Assembly (NCBI RefSeq): GCF_045689735.1
Contig: NZ_CP142685.1
Location: forward strand, 1,674,001-1,738,000
From: Halothiobacillus sp045689735
GTDB taxonomy: Bacteria > Pseudomonadota > Gammaproteobacteria > Halothiobacillales > Halothiobacillaceae
Reading direction: 5' to 3'
Length of the DNA: 64,000 bases
The stretch's first letter is position 1. Every line of letters starts with the position of its first letter. The notes below the pieces were generated by a model, which was not told the origin of the DNA, ran no database searches, and was given only the letters and a program-made list of their open reading frames with translations. Positions 1 to 7,883 of the stretch are shown in pieces. The translations under genes and the position numbers were made by a program.

Positions 1-17
1 CACATTGGTTCGATCCT

Positions 18-46
18 GAAAAACCCCCGCTTGCGGGGGTTTTTCG
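18..46. terminator. Bidirectional rho-independent terminator
   Basis: A GC-only stem (CCCCCGC pairing with GCGGGGG) is flanked by an A-run on the left and a T-run on the right, so it can terminate in both directions. On the + strand it would end a gene lying off the left edge. Confidence 0.75.
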
Positions 47-84
47 TATACCGGGTTGCCCAGAAATCTGCCAAGGCAACCGAC

Positions 85-106
85 AAAAAACGCCCCTCAC
101 GGGGCG
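85..106 (-). terminator. Terminator of the rhodanese gene
   Basis: CGCCCC and GGGGCG form a 6-bp stem with a 4-base loop. Read on the minus strand the stem is followed by six Ts. It lies about 35 bases beyond the stop codon of the leftward rhodanese gene. Confidence 0.75.
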
Positions 107-141
107 TTGGTTATCCTAAAAAGACTGAACCGGGTACGGGC

Positions 142-1128
142 TTATTTCTTCAGTGCCGCCGGATCGTTCATTTTGGCGCCTTCATACATGCTGTACTCCA
201 GAATGGAACCATCGTACAGACGCGCTTTTTTATCGCCGACGATCTCGTGCGTCACGAACCACAGACCAGAGGCCAAGTGCCCGGTATTGCAGTAGTCAAT
301 GATTTCTTTACCAGAATTCAAGCCGACCGTTTTCATCATCGACAGATAGCTCTCTTTTGGCAGGAACCGAGCTGAAGAACCATCTGCCGTCGTCAACAAA
401 TCTGGCGGCATGTTTTTCGCGCCAGGCAGATGACCCGACAGTTCATCTTTCTTGGTGAAAACCCCCATGAACTGATTGCTCGGACGAGCATCGGCAAATT
501 CCACATTGCCATGCTCTACGGCATGCTTGACCTGCTCATAGGTTGCCAAGATGTTTTTGCGCTCTGCGGTGGCAACCCAGTTGCCCGGGGCAACGGCCGG
601 GTTATCCGTCGCAGCCGGCATACCATCTGCCAACCACTGTGCCATCCCACCATTCAAAATGGCCATATTGTCTTGGCCGTAGAATTTGAACTGCCAATAC
701 AAACGAGTCGCTTCATCCACATCCGGCGTCGACAAACCTTTCGGTACGATAATGATCGGTTCGCCTTTATTGATACCCCAAGCTTGAGCGAGTTTTTCAA
801 ACTCTTCCTTGGTGGGAATCATCCCTTTGACTTTCTTGCCGTTTTCATCGCGCGTGACGCGAATCTTTTCGAAATCCACGAATGAGGCACCCGGAACATG
901 GCCGCTCACCGTCGTAGCAACCTGCTTGCCATTGACATCCTTATAATTCGGCGCGGTGGTGAAGCTCGCCATTGGGCCACTAATTTGCAGCACTTTGACA
1001 TCCTTCAAATGCGCATTGAGCCACGCGGGATCCACCAAGGGACCTGGAACATCCAGTGCATAGGCACTGTGCATACCGAGCGCTGCTGCTGCCAGCACCG
1101 GAACAAACACAAACTTCGTCATCTTCAT
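142..1128 (-). CDS. Periplasmic rhodanese-type sulfurtransferase
   Basis: Predicted thiosulfate/sulfane-sulfur transferase of about 328 residues with two rhodanese domains and an N-terminal signal peptide ending near AYA-LD, so it should act in the periplasm. The C-terminal domain carries the probable catalytic loop CNTGHLA, with Cys near residue 280; this CxxGxxA form replaces the commoner CRxGxR loop. GAAGGAG lies 9 bases before the ATG at 1128, which is why this start is preferred over the in-frame ATG at 1134 or TTG at 1137. It is the last gene of a leftward series with YeeE/YedE transporters and an MBL-fold protein, which suggests a role in sulfane-sulfur handling. The physiological substrate cannot be told from sequence. 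Confidence 0.88.
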   Translation of the reverse strand: MKMTKFVFVPVLAAAALGMHSAYALDVPGPLVDPAWLNAHLKDVKVLQISGPMASFTTAPNYKDVNGKQVATTVSGHVPGASFVDFEKIRVTRDENGKKVKGMIPTKEEFEKLAQAWGINKGEPIIIVPKGLSTPDVDEATRLYWQFKFYGQDNMAILNGGMAQWLADGMPAATDNPAVAPGNWVATAERKNILATYEQVKHAVEHGNVEFADARPSNQFMGVFTKKDELSGHLPGAKNMPPDLLTTADGSSARFLPKESYLSMMKTVGLNSGKEIIDYCNTGHLASGLWFVTHEIVGDKKARLYDGSILEYSMYEGAKMNDPAALKK

Positions 1129-1259
1129 GCGCATCAACTCCTTCTTTTACGAACACACTAGCAAGCAGCAACGCTCACCGACCAAAAACGCCACAGTCCT
1201 AGACAATCAAGCCACCGAGATCAGACCACGATCCCCGACAGCAACCCAGCATAAGTTTT

Positions 1260-1976
1260 TTATGCTGAATAACGCCGAATACCCTCTTGCTGTATCTGCA
1301 CCAACACGGCAAACAGGTCGACCGGTGTCTCGGTGATCACATGCAAATCCCGATTTTCTGCCACGGCCGAAATCCCGCCAGCAAACTCTGCCACCACTTG
1401 ATCCCGCGCGCGTAACAACGAATCAATGTAAGGGGACAGCACCTGCGTCAATGCCATCAACCAGCGCACAACCAACCAAGAGGGACGAGCCCGATCGATC
1501 ACAAACTCGTCGCGATAAACCGAAATCAGATGCTCTGCCGAACACCAAGTCTCATCGGTCACCCAGCGATTCGTCGTAAACAAGCTGCGCAATCGTCCAT
1601 CTGCCGCCATGGAGCACGCCACCACATGGCTAAAACCCTCGCCAGATGGGGCACGGATAAACAGATGTAAATGCCCATGCTCATCCTCTGGTCGTTCACC
1701 CGCTTCATGGGCGTGGTAGTAAAACATCGCCCCTGTTTCAGAATCCTGCGAATCATCTGCGGGGTAGTGCTGCCATCGATCGATTGCCACCGAGGGCACA
1801 TCACGCAACAACTCTGTGAGCACCGTCTGGCGATCTCGCTGCAGCGCACGGTGGATCGCCAACAATTCATCCGCCGCCTCAAGGATTAGCTCAAACCGCT
1901 CATCGGAAAACGACGAAAAATCCAGCGAATGGCACGGTGCGGCACGACTCAACACCTCATCTTGAAGGATCGGCAT
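1260..1976 (-). CDS. Conserved protein, probable DUF6969 family
   Basis: A 238-residue soluble protein without signal peptide or membrane segment. Its centre has a histidine/tyrosine-rich stretch (FYYHAHE, then EHGHLHLF) and a preceding W-x-H-YP-x-DD motif, which I associate with the uncharacterised DUF6969 family; the histidines could bind a metal, but that is inference. The ATG at 1976 is chosen because the upstream extension relies on a TTG codon; no strong ribosome binding site is visible for either. It lies between a secreted Cys-repeat peptide and a rhodanese, all leftward. No function is known to me. Confidence 0.6.
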   Translation of the reverse strand: MPILQDEVLSRAAPCHSLDFSSFSDERFELILEAADELLAIHRALQRDRQTVLTELLRDVPSVAIDRWQHYPADDSQDSETGAMFYYHAHEAGERPEDEHGHLHLFIRAPSGEGFSHVVACSMAADGRLRSLFTTNRWVTDETWCSAEHLISVYRDEFVIDRARPSWLVVRWLMALTQVLSPYIDSLLRARDQVVAEFAGGISAVAENRDLHVITETPVDLFAVLVQIQQEGIRRYSA

Positions 1977-2040
1977 TTTGTGCCCGCTACCGTGAAGCAC
2001 CAACTACCCACACAAATCCGGGCGGGCATCCAGCACTGCT

Positions 2041-2230
2041 TCTTACCGTCCACCCGGGGCGCAAGGGTTGCCACCACGAGCCGCCGGAGCGCAGGGGTTG
2101 CCGCCACGAGCCGCCGGCGCACAGGGATTGCCGCCACGAGTCGCTGGGGCGCAGGGATTGCCGCCACGAGCCGCCGGAGCACAGGGATTGCCGCCACGAG
2201 CCGCTGGGGCGCAGGGATTGTCACCGCGAG
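2041..2230. repeat. 30-bp in-frame tandem repeat
   Basis: Five full 30-base units occupy 2071-2220, with degenerate half units on both sides. Units differ by only a few substitutions and the period is a multiple of three, so the repeat encodes the decapeptide array of the leftward peptide gene. Adjacency without spacers and coding phase argue for expansion by slippage or unequal crossing-over. Confidence 0.9.
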
Positions 2231-2363
2231 CCTGTGCCGCCGGGATTACAGAGATCGCGTCCATCGGAGCTGGCAGGATTGCGCCCCCACCCATCGCCAC
2301 AGCAAGCGCCGGAATGGATGCCGCCAAGACACGACGCGCGGATTTTTTAGCAACCGGATTCAT
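2043..2363 (-). CDS. Secreted cysteine-repeat peptide (six NPCAP units)
   Basis: A 106-residue protein. Residues 1 to about 45 form a positively charged, hydrophobic export signal ending near AAQA. The rest is almost only a decapeptide repeat of the type NPCAPAARGG, giving six NPCAP motifs; all six cysteines of the protein sit in these motifs. AAGGAG lies 7 bases before the ATG at 2363, a strong site, so the gene is likely real although the repeat keeps several frames open on both strands. Its neighbours are YeeE/YedE sulfur transporters and a rhodanese. Possible roles are thiol/persulfide carrier, metal (copper) binder or modified peptide precursor; none is shown by the sequence. Confidence 0.7.
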   Translation of the reverse strand: MNPVAKKSARRVLAASIPALAVAMGGGAILPAPMDAISVIPAAQARGDNPCAPAARGGNPCAPAARGGNPCAPATRGGNPCAPAARGGNPCAPAARGGNPCAPGGR

Positions 2364-2469
2364 AAAAACTCCTTAAAAATGCAGTACGAACCAGACAAAA
2401 CAAGAGGCACCGCCTGAAACAATCGACCGCCAGAACACGCTTGAAAAAGATCAAGCGATACCACCCGAC

Positions 2470-3165
2470 TCATGAAGCGCGCGGCACGCCCCCTCCGCCA
2501 ACGGAGCCAGAACCTGAGCCTCCGCCTGCGAGATTCTGCGGCACAGGATCATGACCAATCAATGGTTGGGTGTGGTCGACTCCGTCCATCACATCTTCAG
2601 CGGTATACACCCCATGGCTTTTCTGCTCCAGCATGCGACCCAAGGCAAAACCACCCACGGCGATCACCACCATACCCAACAGAACCCACCAAGGCGAAAC
2701 GCCGAGCCACTGTGGCAGGGTTTTGGCGCTGATTTGTGCGGAATGCAGGATGGCCTGAATCAACGAAGTACTGTAAACCGCCGCAAAGCCCAAAATACCG
2801 AGCACCATGCCGGCCATAAAGACCAGCGCATCGATCCGGCCTGATACGAAACCGACCACCGAAGTACCGGGGCAATATCCGCCCAAGGCGAATCCAGCGC
2901 CAATCAAGGCAGCGCCCGTGGCCGTTGCCCAGAAAAAAGTGGTCGGCACGAAAAAGCCGAGCGAACCGAAATAATTATGCGATTGCAGTAACAAGATGCC
3001 GAACGCGGCAACGATGATGGCCGTGAACATGACTTTGAACACGGACCAATCCGTCAGACGGAACTGAGCAGTCAACTTGCACGGGGAACCAAAACCCGCT
3101 TGTTCCAGCACATAGCCAAAAAGAATTCCTGACGCCAGCGCGGTACCCGCGACACCATAATCCAT
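2470..3165 (-). CDS. YeeE/YedE family sulfur transporter half, second gene
   Basis: A 231-residue membrane protein with about five hydrophobic helices. It carries the family cysteine motifs GSPCK (near residue 28) and GGYCPGTS, which in the thiosulfate transporter family pass the substrate through the membrane by thiol contacts. The tail is long and Gly/Ser-rich and looks disordered. GGAGG precedes the ATG at 3165 by 8 bases, and this ATG overlaps the stop of the preceding half by one base, so the two halves are surely co-translated. Together they probably import thiosulfate or another sulfane-sulfur compound. The substrate is inferred from the family. Confidence 0.82.
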   Translation of the reverse strand: MDYGVAGTALASGILFGYVLEQAGFGSPCKLTAQFRLTDWSVFKVMFTAIIVAAFGILLLQSHNYFGSLGFFVPTTFFWATATGAALIGAGFALGGYCPGTSVVGFVSGRIDALVFMAGMVLGILGFAAVYSTSLIQAILHSAQISAKTLPQWLGVSPWWVLLGMVVIAVGGFALGRMLEQKSHGVYTAEDVMDGVDHTQPLIGHDPVPQNLAGGGSGSGSVGGGGVPRAS

Positions 3166-3689
3166 CACCAGATCCTCCGCATGACCGCGCTGATCGTCAA
3201 ACCCACCACAAAAAACACCACGAGGAAAATGAACCCCGCCATGCCCAGCATGGCCGTTCCCGATAAACCCACGCCACTGGTACAGCCGGCTGCCAGACGC
3301 GAACCGAAACCGGCCAGAACCCCGCCGATCAAGGCGAAGAGTAACCGCCCGCCCACACTGATGCGCCCTGACCCCCGATCGACCTTGACTTTAAACCGAC
3401 CGGCGCTGACCGCAGCCAACAGGGCACCAATCGCCACACCGATGACCTCAACGACGATCCAGCTGGCAAAGGGGTTGCTGCCGTTCGCCACCATATGACC
3501 GAGATAACCGTTATCCAGCGTGGCCGCAGGCGCAATCTGGAACCCCAGCCATGCCGCAATACTGGCAAAAGTCCCGGAGGCGCCGACCCCATTCCCCACC
3601 AACACGAAGGTCAGAATGAGAATCAAGCCCAGAACAATCCCCGCAGCAAAGGGCGGCCAAAAGGGTCGAACTTGTGAACACGAGGACAT
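3165..3689 (-). CDS. YeeE/YedE family sulfur transporter half, first gene
   Basis: A 174-residue membrane protein with four to five helices and the conserved AAGCTSG motif near residue 135, the thiol motif of the family. It starts with AGGAG ten bases before the ATG at 3689. Fused YeeE/YedE proteins have both halves in one chain; here the halves are separate genes overlapping by a base or so, a common arrangement in sulfur bacteria. It is leftward, with the MBL-fold gene upstream after a 167-base gap. Confidence 0.82.
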   Translation of the reverse strand: MSSCSQVRPFWPPFAAGIVLGLILILTFVLVGNGVGASGTFASIAAWLGFQIAPAATLDNGYLGHMVANGSNPFASWIVVEVIGVAIGALLAAVSAGRFKVKVDRGSGRISVGGRLLFALIGGVLAGFGSRLAAGCTSGVGLSGTAMLGMAGFIFLVVFFVVGLTISAVMRRIW

Positions 3690-3856
3690 ACCCGCAACGC
3701 TCCTGTCTTGTTTTTTGGTGGCGAAAATATTTAGCAGGGCTTTTTAGCCTAAAAGCAAGCCAGCGTCAAAATCGATATGTTTTATAGAACAATTCGGTCA
3801 TTCTATTCGCCGTCCCTGCGGCCCGAAGCGGAACCGCGCCAGCAACCTTGCGCCCA

Positions 3857-4867
3857 TCAAAAGGCGGCAGACTCCGCCTCCAGATAGGCCAATGAAGCAT
3901 ATTTACCGATGTTATCGTCAAAGCCCTTGATCTCACTCGCCGATGCCCGAATGAAGGGATGCTGCAAAGCAAACTGTTTGGCCGCATCTGGACCAACCCC
4001 CTCCCGCACAGCTTTTTCCGCTGACTGATAAATCGCCTCGAACAGCTGTCGATTACTGGCCAGCACCTCGTGACTGGGTTCGCCGTGACCCGGTATCCAC
4101 AACGCACCCGGCACGGCGGCCTGCAACGCATCGAAGGTCTTGAACGAACCGAGGAAGCTGCCGTCATCCATGTTGGCGATCCGACGATCCATCGCCACAT
4201 CGCCCACATGCACCACCTTACGCTCCACGATTTCGACGCAGATATCCGCCGGGGTATGGGCGGTGCCGTAGTGGTGGATTTTCAGCGTCATATCACCGAA
4301 AGAGAGGACATCGGCGTGCTGCAAAGGCCGTGTGGGCGGGGTCACGACCGTTCCCACCGTCGCGTGATCCGTCGAGCGATCCATCAGCGAGGTCCAATAC
4401 TCACCTTGCCCCGTCTTGATCGCGCGAATGGTGTTCTCGTGGGCATAGATCGGCACATCGGGATACGCTGCAACGAACGCATGATTCCCCAGCCAATGAT
4501 CGCCGTGATAATGCGTGTTGATCACGGCCACCACGGGCGCATCGGTCTGCTGCCGGATCGCCCGCAAGGCCATTTCCCCAATCTGGCGCGAGGAGCCGGA
4601 ATCGATGACCACCACGCCATTCTGCGTTGTCAGAAAGGTCACATTACTCATCATGCCGAGGTTTTCTGGCGACGGAAATCCCCAAGGCGACACGATGCAA
4701 TACACCCCTGGGGCGAGCGTGACGGGTACAATCGCGGGCACCGTGACCCCGCCATGCGTTTCCGCTGCACTGGCGTGAACCGGCAGCGCATCAACCGCGG
4801 GCCAGACCGCCAGCACACCGAGTTGACGCAAAAATTGGCGACGACTTTGCAGCAGATGAATACTCAT
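3857..4867 (-). CDS. Tat-exported metallo-beta-lactamase-fold hydrolase
   Basis: A 336-residue protein. Residues 8-13 (SRRQFL) followed by a hydrophobic stretch form a twin-arginine signal, so it is exported folded, which fits a metal-containing enzyme. The zinc motif H119-x-H121-x-D123-H124 is intact and further histidines follow (PGHGEPSH; TAHTPAD). The overall type resembles SoxH and the quinoprotein-relay MBL proteins, whose substrates are poorly known. GGAGG lies 6 bases before the ATG at 4867. The sulfur-gene neighbours suggest a thiol or sulfur-compound substrate; a beta-lactamase or lactonase role cannot be excluded. Confidence 0.82.
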   Translation of the reverse strand: MSIHLLQSRRQFLRQLGVLAVWPAVDALPVHASAAETHGGVTVPAIVPVTLAPGVYCIVSPWGFPSPENLGMMSNVTFLTTQNGVVVIDSGSSRQIGEMALRAIRQQTDAPVVAVINTHYHGDHWLGNHAFVAAYPDVPIYAHENTIRAIKTGQGEYWTSLMDRSTDHATVGTVVTPPTRPLQHADVLSFGDMTLKIHHYGTAHTPADICVEIVERKVVHVGDVAMDRRIANMDDGSFLGSFKTFDALQAAVPGALWIPGHGEPSHEVLASNRQLFEAIYQSAEKAVREGVGPDAAKQFALQHPFIRASASEIKGFDDNIGKYASLAYLEAESAAF

Positions 4868-5092
4868 GACACCCTCCCGAAACGGCCACTAGATTCTGGT
4901 TTTCTTGTTTAATCTTGGGCCGCTCCTTCGGGGATTTCAATCAGGCGCTCATGAATTATTTTGATAAGAAAACCTACGCATCCAGCCCATCCCAAAGCCG
5001 CTTAGCGAGCCACGAGGTCGAGTAACAAATCAACGCCATCGAGAATCATTGATACACTTCCACTCCCAAATATTGCGGATCGTGATTTGCCC

Positions 5093-5572
5093 ATGCACTG
5101 CACCCATTCCCCCCACTGCGCTGCCGAAGCGATGGCGCGTGCCGAGGCGATTTGCCTGGCTCGCGGCGCACGGCTCACGCCGATGCGGCGTGCCGTTCTG
5201 GCGGAAATCTGGGCCGACCACGACGCCAGCAAGGCCTACGACCTGATTGACCGGCTCTCCCGCCCCGGTCATTCCATCAAACCGCCGACCGTCTATCGCG
5301 CGCTGGATTTCTTGCTGGCGCATGGCTTGATTCACCGGATCGAGAGCCTGAACGCCTTTATTGGCTGCCATCATCCCCAAACGCCGCATCAGGCCATTTT
5401 GCTGATCTGTGATCACTGCGGAGAGATTGAGGAACAATCCAGCGAACCACTGAACGAACAACTCAAGACTATCGCTCAGGCCGCGGAATTCACGCCCACC
5501 CGGCAATCGATTGAGTTGCGCGGCACCTGCCGACACTGTTCCCCCCCTGCGACCGGCAAGGCCCGACCATGA
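5093..5572 (+). CDS. zur: Fur-family zinc uptake regulator (Zur type)
   Basis: A 159-residue metal-responsive repressor: a winged helix with the recognition segment KPPTVYRALDFL, followed by a dimer domain with two Cys pairs (ICDHCG and GTCRHC) that form the structural zinc site. The early TPMRRAVL segment and the short N-terminus rich in Cys/His are typical of Zur rather than Fur. The ATG at 5093 is chosen over an in-frame TTG two codons upstream. The methyltransferase gene overlaps its stop by 4 bases, and the zinc transporter zntB follows. I see no clear Zur box in the 225-base upstream gap. Confidence 0.82.
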   Translation: MHCTHSPHCAAEAMARAEAICLARGARLTPMRRAVLAEIWADHDASKAYDLIDRLSRPGHSIKPPTVYRALDFLLAHGLIHRIESLNAFIGCHHPQTPHQAILLICDHCGEIEEQSSEPLNEQLKTIAQAAEFTPTRQSIELRGTCRHCSPPATGKARP

Positions 5573-6165
5573 TGACCGCCCAAGAAATCCACGCGCTACG
5601 CCAAGACCTCGTACAGCAGGTCACCCTGATGGCGCAGCCGCTCACCCTGCATGCTACTTGGGGATTATTTTCGCCGCGAGAAATCGACGATGGCACGCGA
5701 CTCCTGCTGGATTTGCTTCCACCGCCCGCTGCCGGTCATCGATGCATCGACTTGGGCTGCGGTTACGGGCCGATCGGCCTGGCGCTTGCCAAAGCACAGC
5801 CCGCGGCGGAAGTCATCCTGCTGGACAAGGATTTCGTGGCCTGCGACTACGCCCGCGCCAATGCCGCACGCAACCGATTGAACAATGTCACCGTGTCATT
5901 GAGCAATGGTCTCGAGGCCGTGCGCGACCAGAAAGCGCATCTGATCGTTTCCAATGTTCCGGCCAAAGTCGGCAAAGAGTTGTGGTCAATCATGTTGTTC
6001 GACGCCTGGCGAATGCTGGAACCGGGCGGTGAGCTCTGGTTTGTCAGCATCAATGGCCTGCGGGATTACTTCAAACGCACCTTCAAAGAACAGTTTGGTC
6101 ATTATGACAAGGTAAAACAGGGTCGGGACTACACCGTGCACCGTGCCGTGCGCGGAGCCGACTAA
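5569..6165 (+). CDS. Class I SAM methyltransferase, RsmC-like
   Basis: A 198-residue protein with the SAM-binding motif DLGCGYGPIGLAL near residue 63, acidic motif II (LLDKD), and SNVPAK where N6/N2 nucleic-acid methyltransferases carry NPP[FY]. This corresponds to the catalytic half of RsmC (16S rRNA G1207 N2-methyltransferase) without the degenerate N-terminal half. The start overlaps the stop of zur by four bases (ATGA). The stop codon runs into a strong hairpin. RNA is the probable substrate; the base is not certain. Confidence 0.75.
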   Translation: MMTAQEIHALRQDLVQQVTLMAQPLTLHATWGLFSPREIDDGTRLLLDLLPPPAAGHRCIDLGCGYGPIGLALAKAQPAAEVILLDKDFVACDYARANAARNRLNNVTVSLSNGLEAVRDQKAHLIVSNVPAKVGKELWSIMLFDAWRMLEPGGELWFVSINGLRDYFKRTFKEQFGHYDKVKQGRDYTVHRAVRGAD

Positions 6166-6201
6166 CAGGCCGTTGCAAAGAGTTTTTCAACGGCCTGTTG
6201 A
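6163..6201. repeat. Solo end-hairpin of the dispersed repeat; possible terminator
   Basis: A 12-base inverted repeat (AACAGGCCGTTG and CAACGGCCTGTT) with a T-rich loop begins inside the methyltransferase stop codon. The same CAGGCCGTTG...CAACGGCCTG hairpin forms one end of the composite elements at 31.07 and 53.93 kb. It probably also ends transcription of zur and the methyltransferase gene. Confidence 0.65.
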
Positions 6202-6241
6202 TCTCCAGGTAATTCTTCCATGCACCGATGAGGCATGACGC

Positions 6242-7204
6242 ATGCTCGATTTTTATACTTGGCACATGCAAGGGGATGGCAACGCCACGCTGTTACCGCT
6301 TTCTGATAACAGCCCGTGCGCGGGGCCTATCTGGGTTCACCTCAATTATACCAATCCCGATGCCCGGGAATGGATCATGAACCAGGCGGATCTCGACCCA
6401 ACGGTGCAGGACACGCTGCTCGCCGAGGCCACCCGACCCCGCGCGCTGATTCTGGATCAGGGTCTGCTGCTTACCCTCCGAGGAATCAATCACAATCCGG
6501 GACAGGAACCGGATGACATGATCGGCATCCGTCTGTGGGTGACGCCGCGATTGATCATCACCACGCAATTGCGCTCCCTGCGCGCCGTTAAGGTGCTGCA
6601 ACGCGATATGGAAATCAACAATGCCCCCAAAGATTCCGGCCAATTCGTCGCCCGACTGATCGAACTGTTGAACGACCACATGCTCGACACCATAGACGAG
6701 GTGGACGAACTCACCGACAACTTTGAGAAAACCATGCTGCAAAGCCGCACGGTGGAACCAATCCCGGATCGCGAGCTCGCCGATCTGCGCTCGACCATTC
6801 TGACCTTGCGTCGCTACCTGGGCCCCCAGCGCGACGCCCTGCTCTCCGTGATTTCCAGTCGGTTGGTCTGGATAAAAAAACCGGCGTTGCAGCGCATTCG
6901 CGAGGCAGAAAACCGGCTCACCCGCTATCTGGAAGTTTTGGATGCTTCGCGGGATCAGTTGCGCATCATCCAGGAACAGCTCAACACCCGCAGCAGCAAT
7001 GAGCTCAACAAGCAACTCACTTTTCTGACCGCACTTTCGGCAATTTTCCTGCCATTGACCTTCGTCACGGGGCTATTCGGTGTGAATCTGGATGGCATAC
7101 CCGGCAACCAAAACCACCCCTATGCCTTTGAATTGTTCACAGGCGTGCTGTTTTTGCTGGGTATTCTGCTGATTTACCTGTTTCGCCGGGCGCGGCTGTT
7201 TTAA
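6242..7204 (+). CDS. zntB: Zinc transporter ZntB (CorA family)
   Basis: A 320-residue protein with a large cytosolic alpha/beta and coiled domain (residues 1-255) and two C-terminal membrane helices. The loop after the first helix reads FGVNLDGIPG: the GVN/GIPG version marks ZntB rather than the GMN of CorA Mg channels. ZntB moves Zn2+ with protons; direction differs between reports. It follows zur, which supports zinc as the ion. Confidence 0.85.
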   Translation: MLDFYTWHMQGDGNATLLPLSDNSPCAGPIWVHLNYTNPDAREWIMNQADLDPTVQDTLLAEATRPRALILDQGLLLTLRGINHNPGQEPDDMIGIRLWVTPRLIITTQLRSLRAVKVLQRDMEINNAPKDSGQFVARLIELLNDHMLDTIDEVDELTDNFEKTMLQSRTVEPIPDRELADLRSTILTLRRYLGPQRDALLSVISSRLVWIKKPALQRIREAENRLTRYLEVLDASRDQLRIIQEQLNTRSSNELNKQLTFLTALSAIFLPLTFVTGLFGVNLDGIPGNQNHPYAFELFTGVLFLLGILLIYLFRRARLF

Positions 7205-7283
7205 CGCACGGGATACCATCCCGCGCACTGAGGTATAGCCCCGGCGGGCTCGGGCATAGGCGTCTCGCGGGGGAAAACCCTCG

Positions 7284-7883
7284 TTACCGCTTTTTCAACC
7301 GGTAGATGGCATGCTCGCCAAACCCGTTCGGCCACAGGCGCAACCAGGCTGAACTGCGCCGTTCCTGATCGACCACGGCCCGTTCAAGAATTTCGATCCC
7401 CAAGTCCGCACACAGCGCCTCGAAATCGGTCAAGGTGCATAAGTGGATGTTCGGCGTGTTGTACCAGGGATTCGGCAGCGCCTCGTTCACCGGCATATGG
7501 CCGCGCACACCGAGCTGCCAGCGATTGCGCCAGTAGCCCATGTTGGGAAAGGTGACAATCCCCTCACGGGCTATACGCAGCATCTGTTCCAGCAGAATCT
7601 CCGGGTTACGCATCGCCTGAATGGTTTGGCTGACAATCACATAATCGAAGGATTGCGGGGCAAACCAGTCACTCACCCCTTGATCTAGATCCGCCTGAAT
7701 CACGGAGAGCCCGCGCTCGACACAGGCTGCGACGGCGGCGTCCGTCAGCTCCAAGCCCACGGCTGTGACCCGCCGCCGAGTGATCAGGTGCGCCAGCAGC
7801 GAACCATCGCCACACCCTAGGTCGAGCACCCGGCTGCCGGGGGTGATCCACTGTTCCACGATATGCCAATCCGGTCGGTTCAT
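7284..7883 (-). CDS. metW: Methionine biosynthesis protein MetW
   Basis: A 199-residue methyltransferase-fold protein with VLDLGCGDGSLLAHL near residue 20 and the MetW segment YVIVSQTIQAMRNPE. It overlaps the end of metX by four bases, the usual metX-metW arrangement. MetW is reported to partner and stimulate MetX in proteobacteria; its own methyltransferase activity is unproven. Confidence 0.93.
   Translation of the reverse strand: MNRPDWHIVEQWITPGSRVLDLGCGDGSLLAHLITRRRVTAVGLELTDAAVAACVERGLSVIQADLDQGVSDWFAPQSFDYVIVSQTIQAMRNPEILLEQMLRIAREGIVTFPNMGYWRNRWQLGVRGHMPVNEALPNPWYNTPNIHLCTLTDFEALCADLGIEILERAVVDQERRSSAWLRLWPNGFGEHAIYRLKKR

Noticed and set aside
2041..2230. CRISPR-like array of 30-base repeats
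   Set aside because: The units are directly adjacent without spacers and are in frame with a peptide gene; no cas genes are present.
2043..2417. Long open frames on the other strand and other frames across the repeat
   Set aside because: A 30-base repeat keeps several frames open automatically. Only the minus-strand frame starting at 2363 has a ribosome binding site and signal peptide.
4070..4912. A 280-codon open frame antisense to the MBL-fold gene
   Set aside because: The product is His/Arg-rich without a fold or motif, and the opposite strand has a complete catalytic motif and Tat signal.
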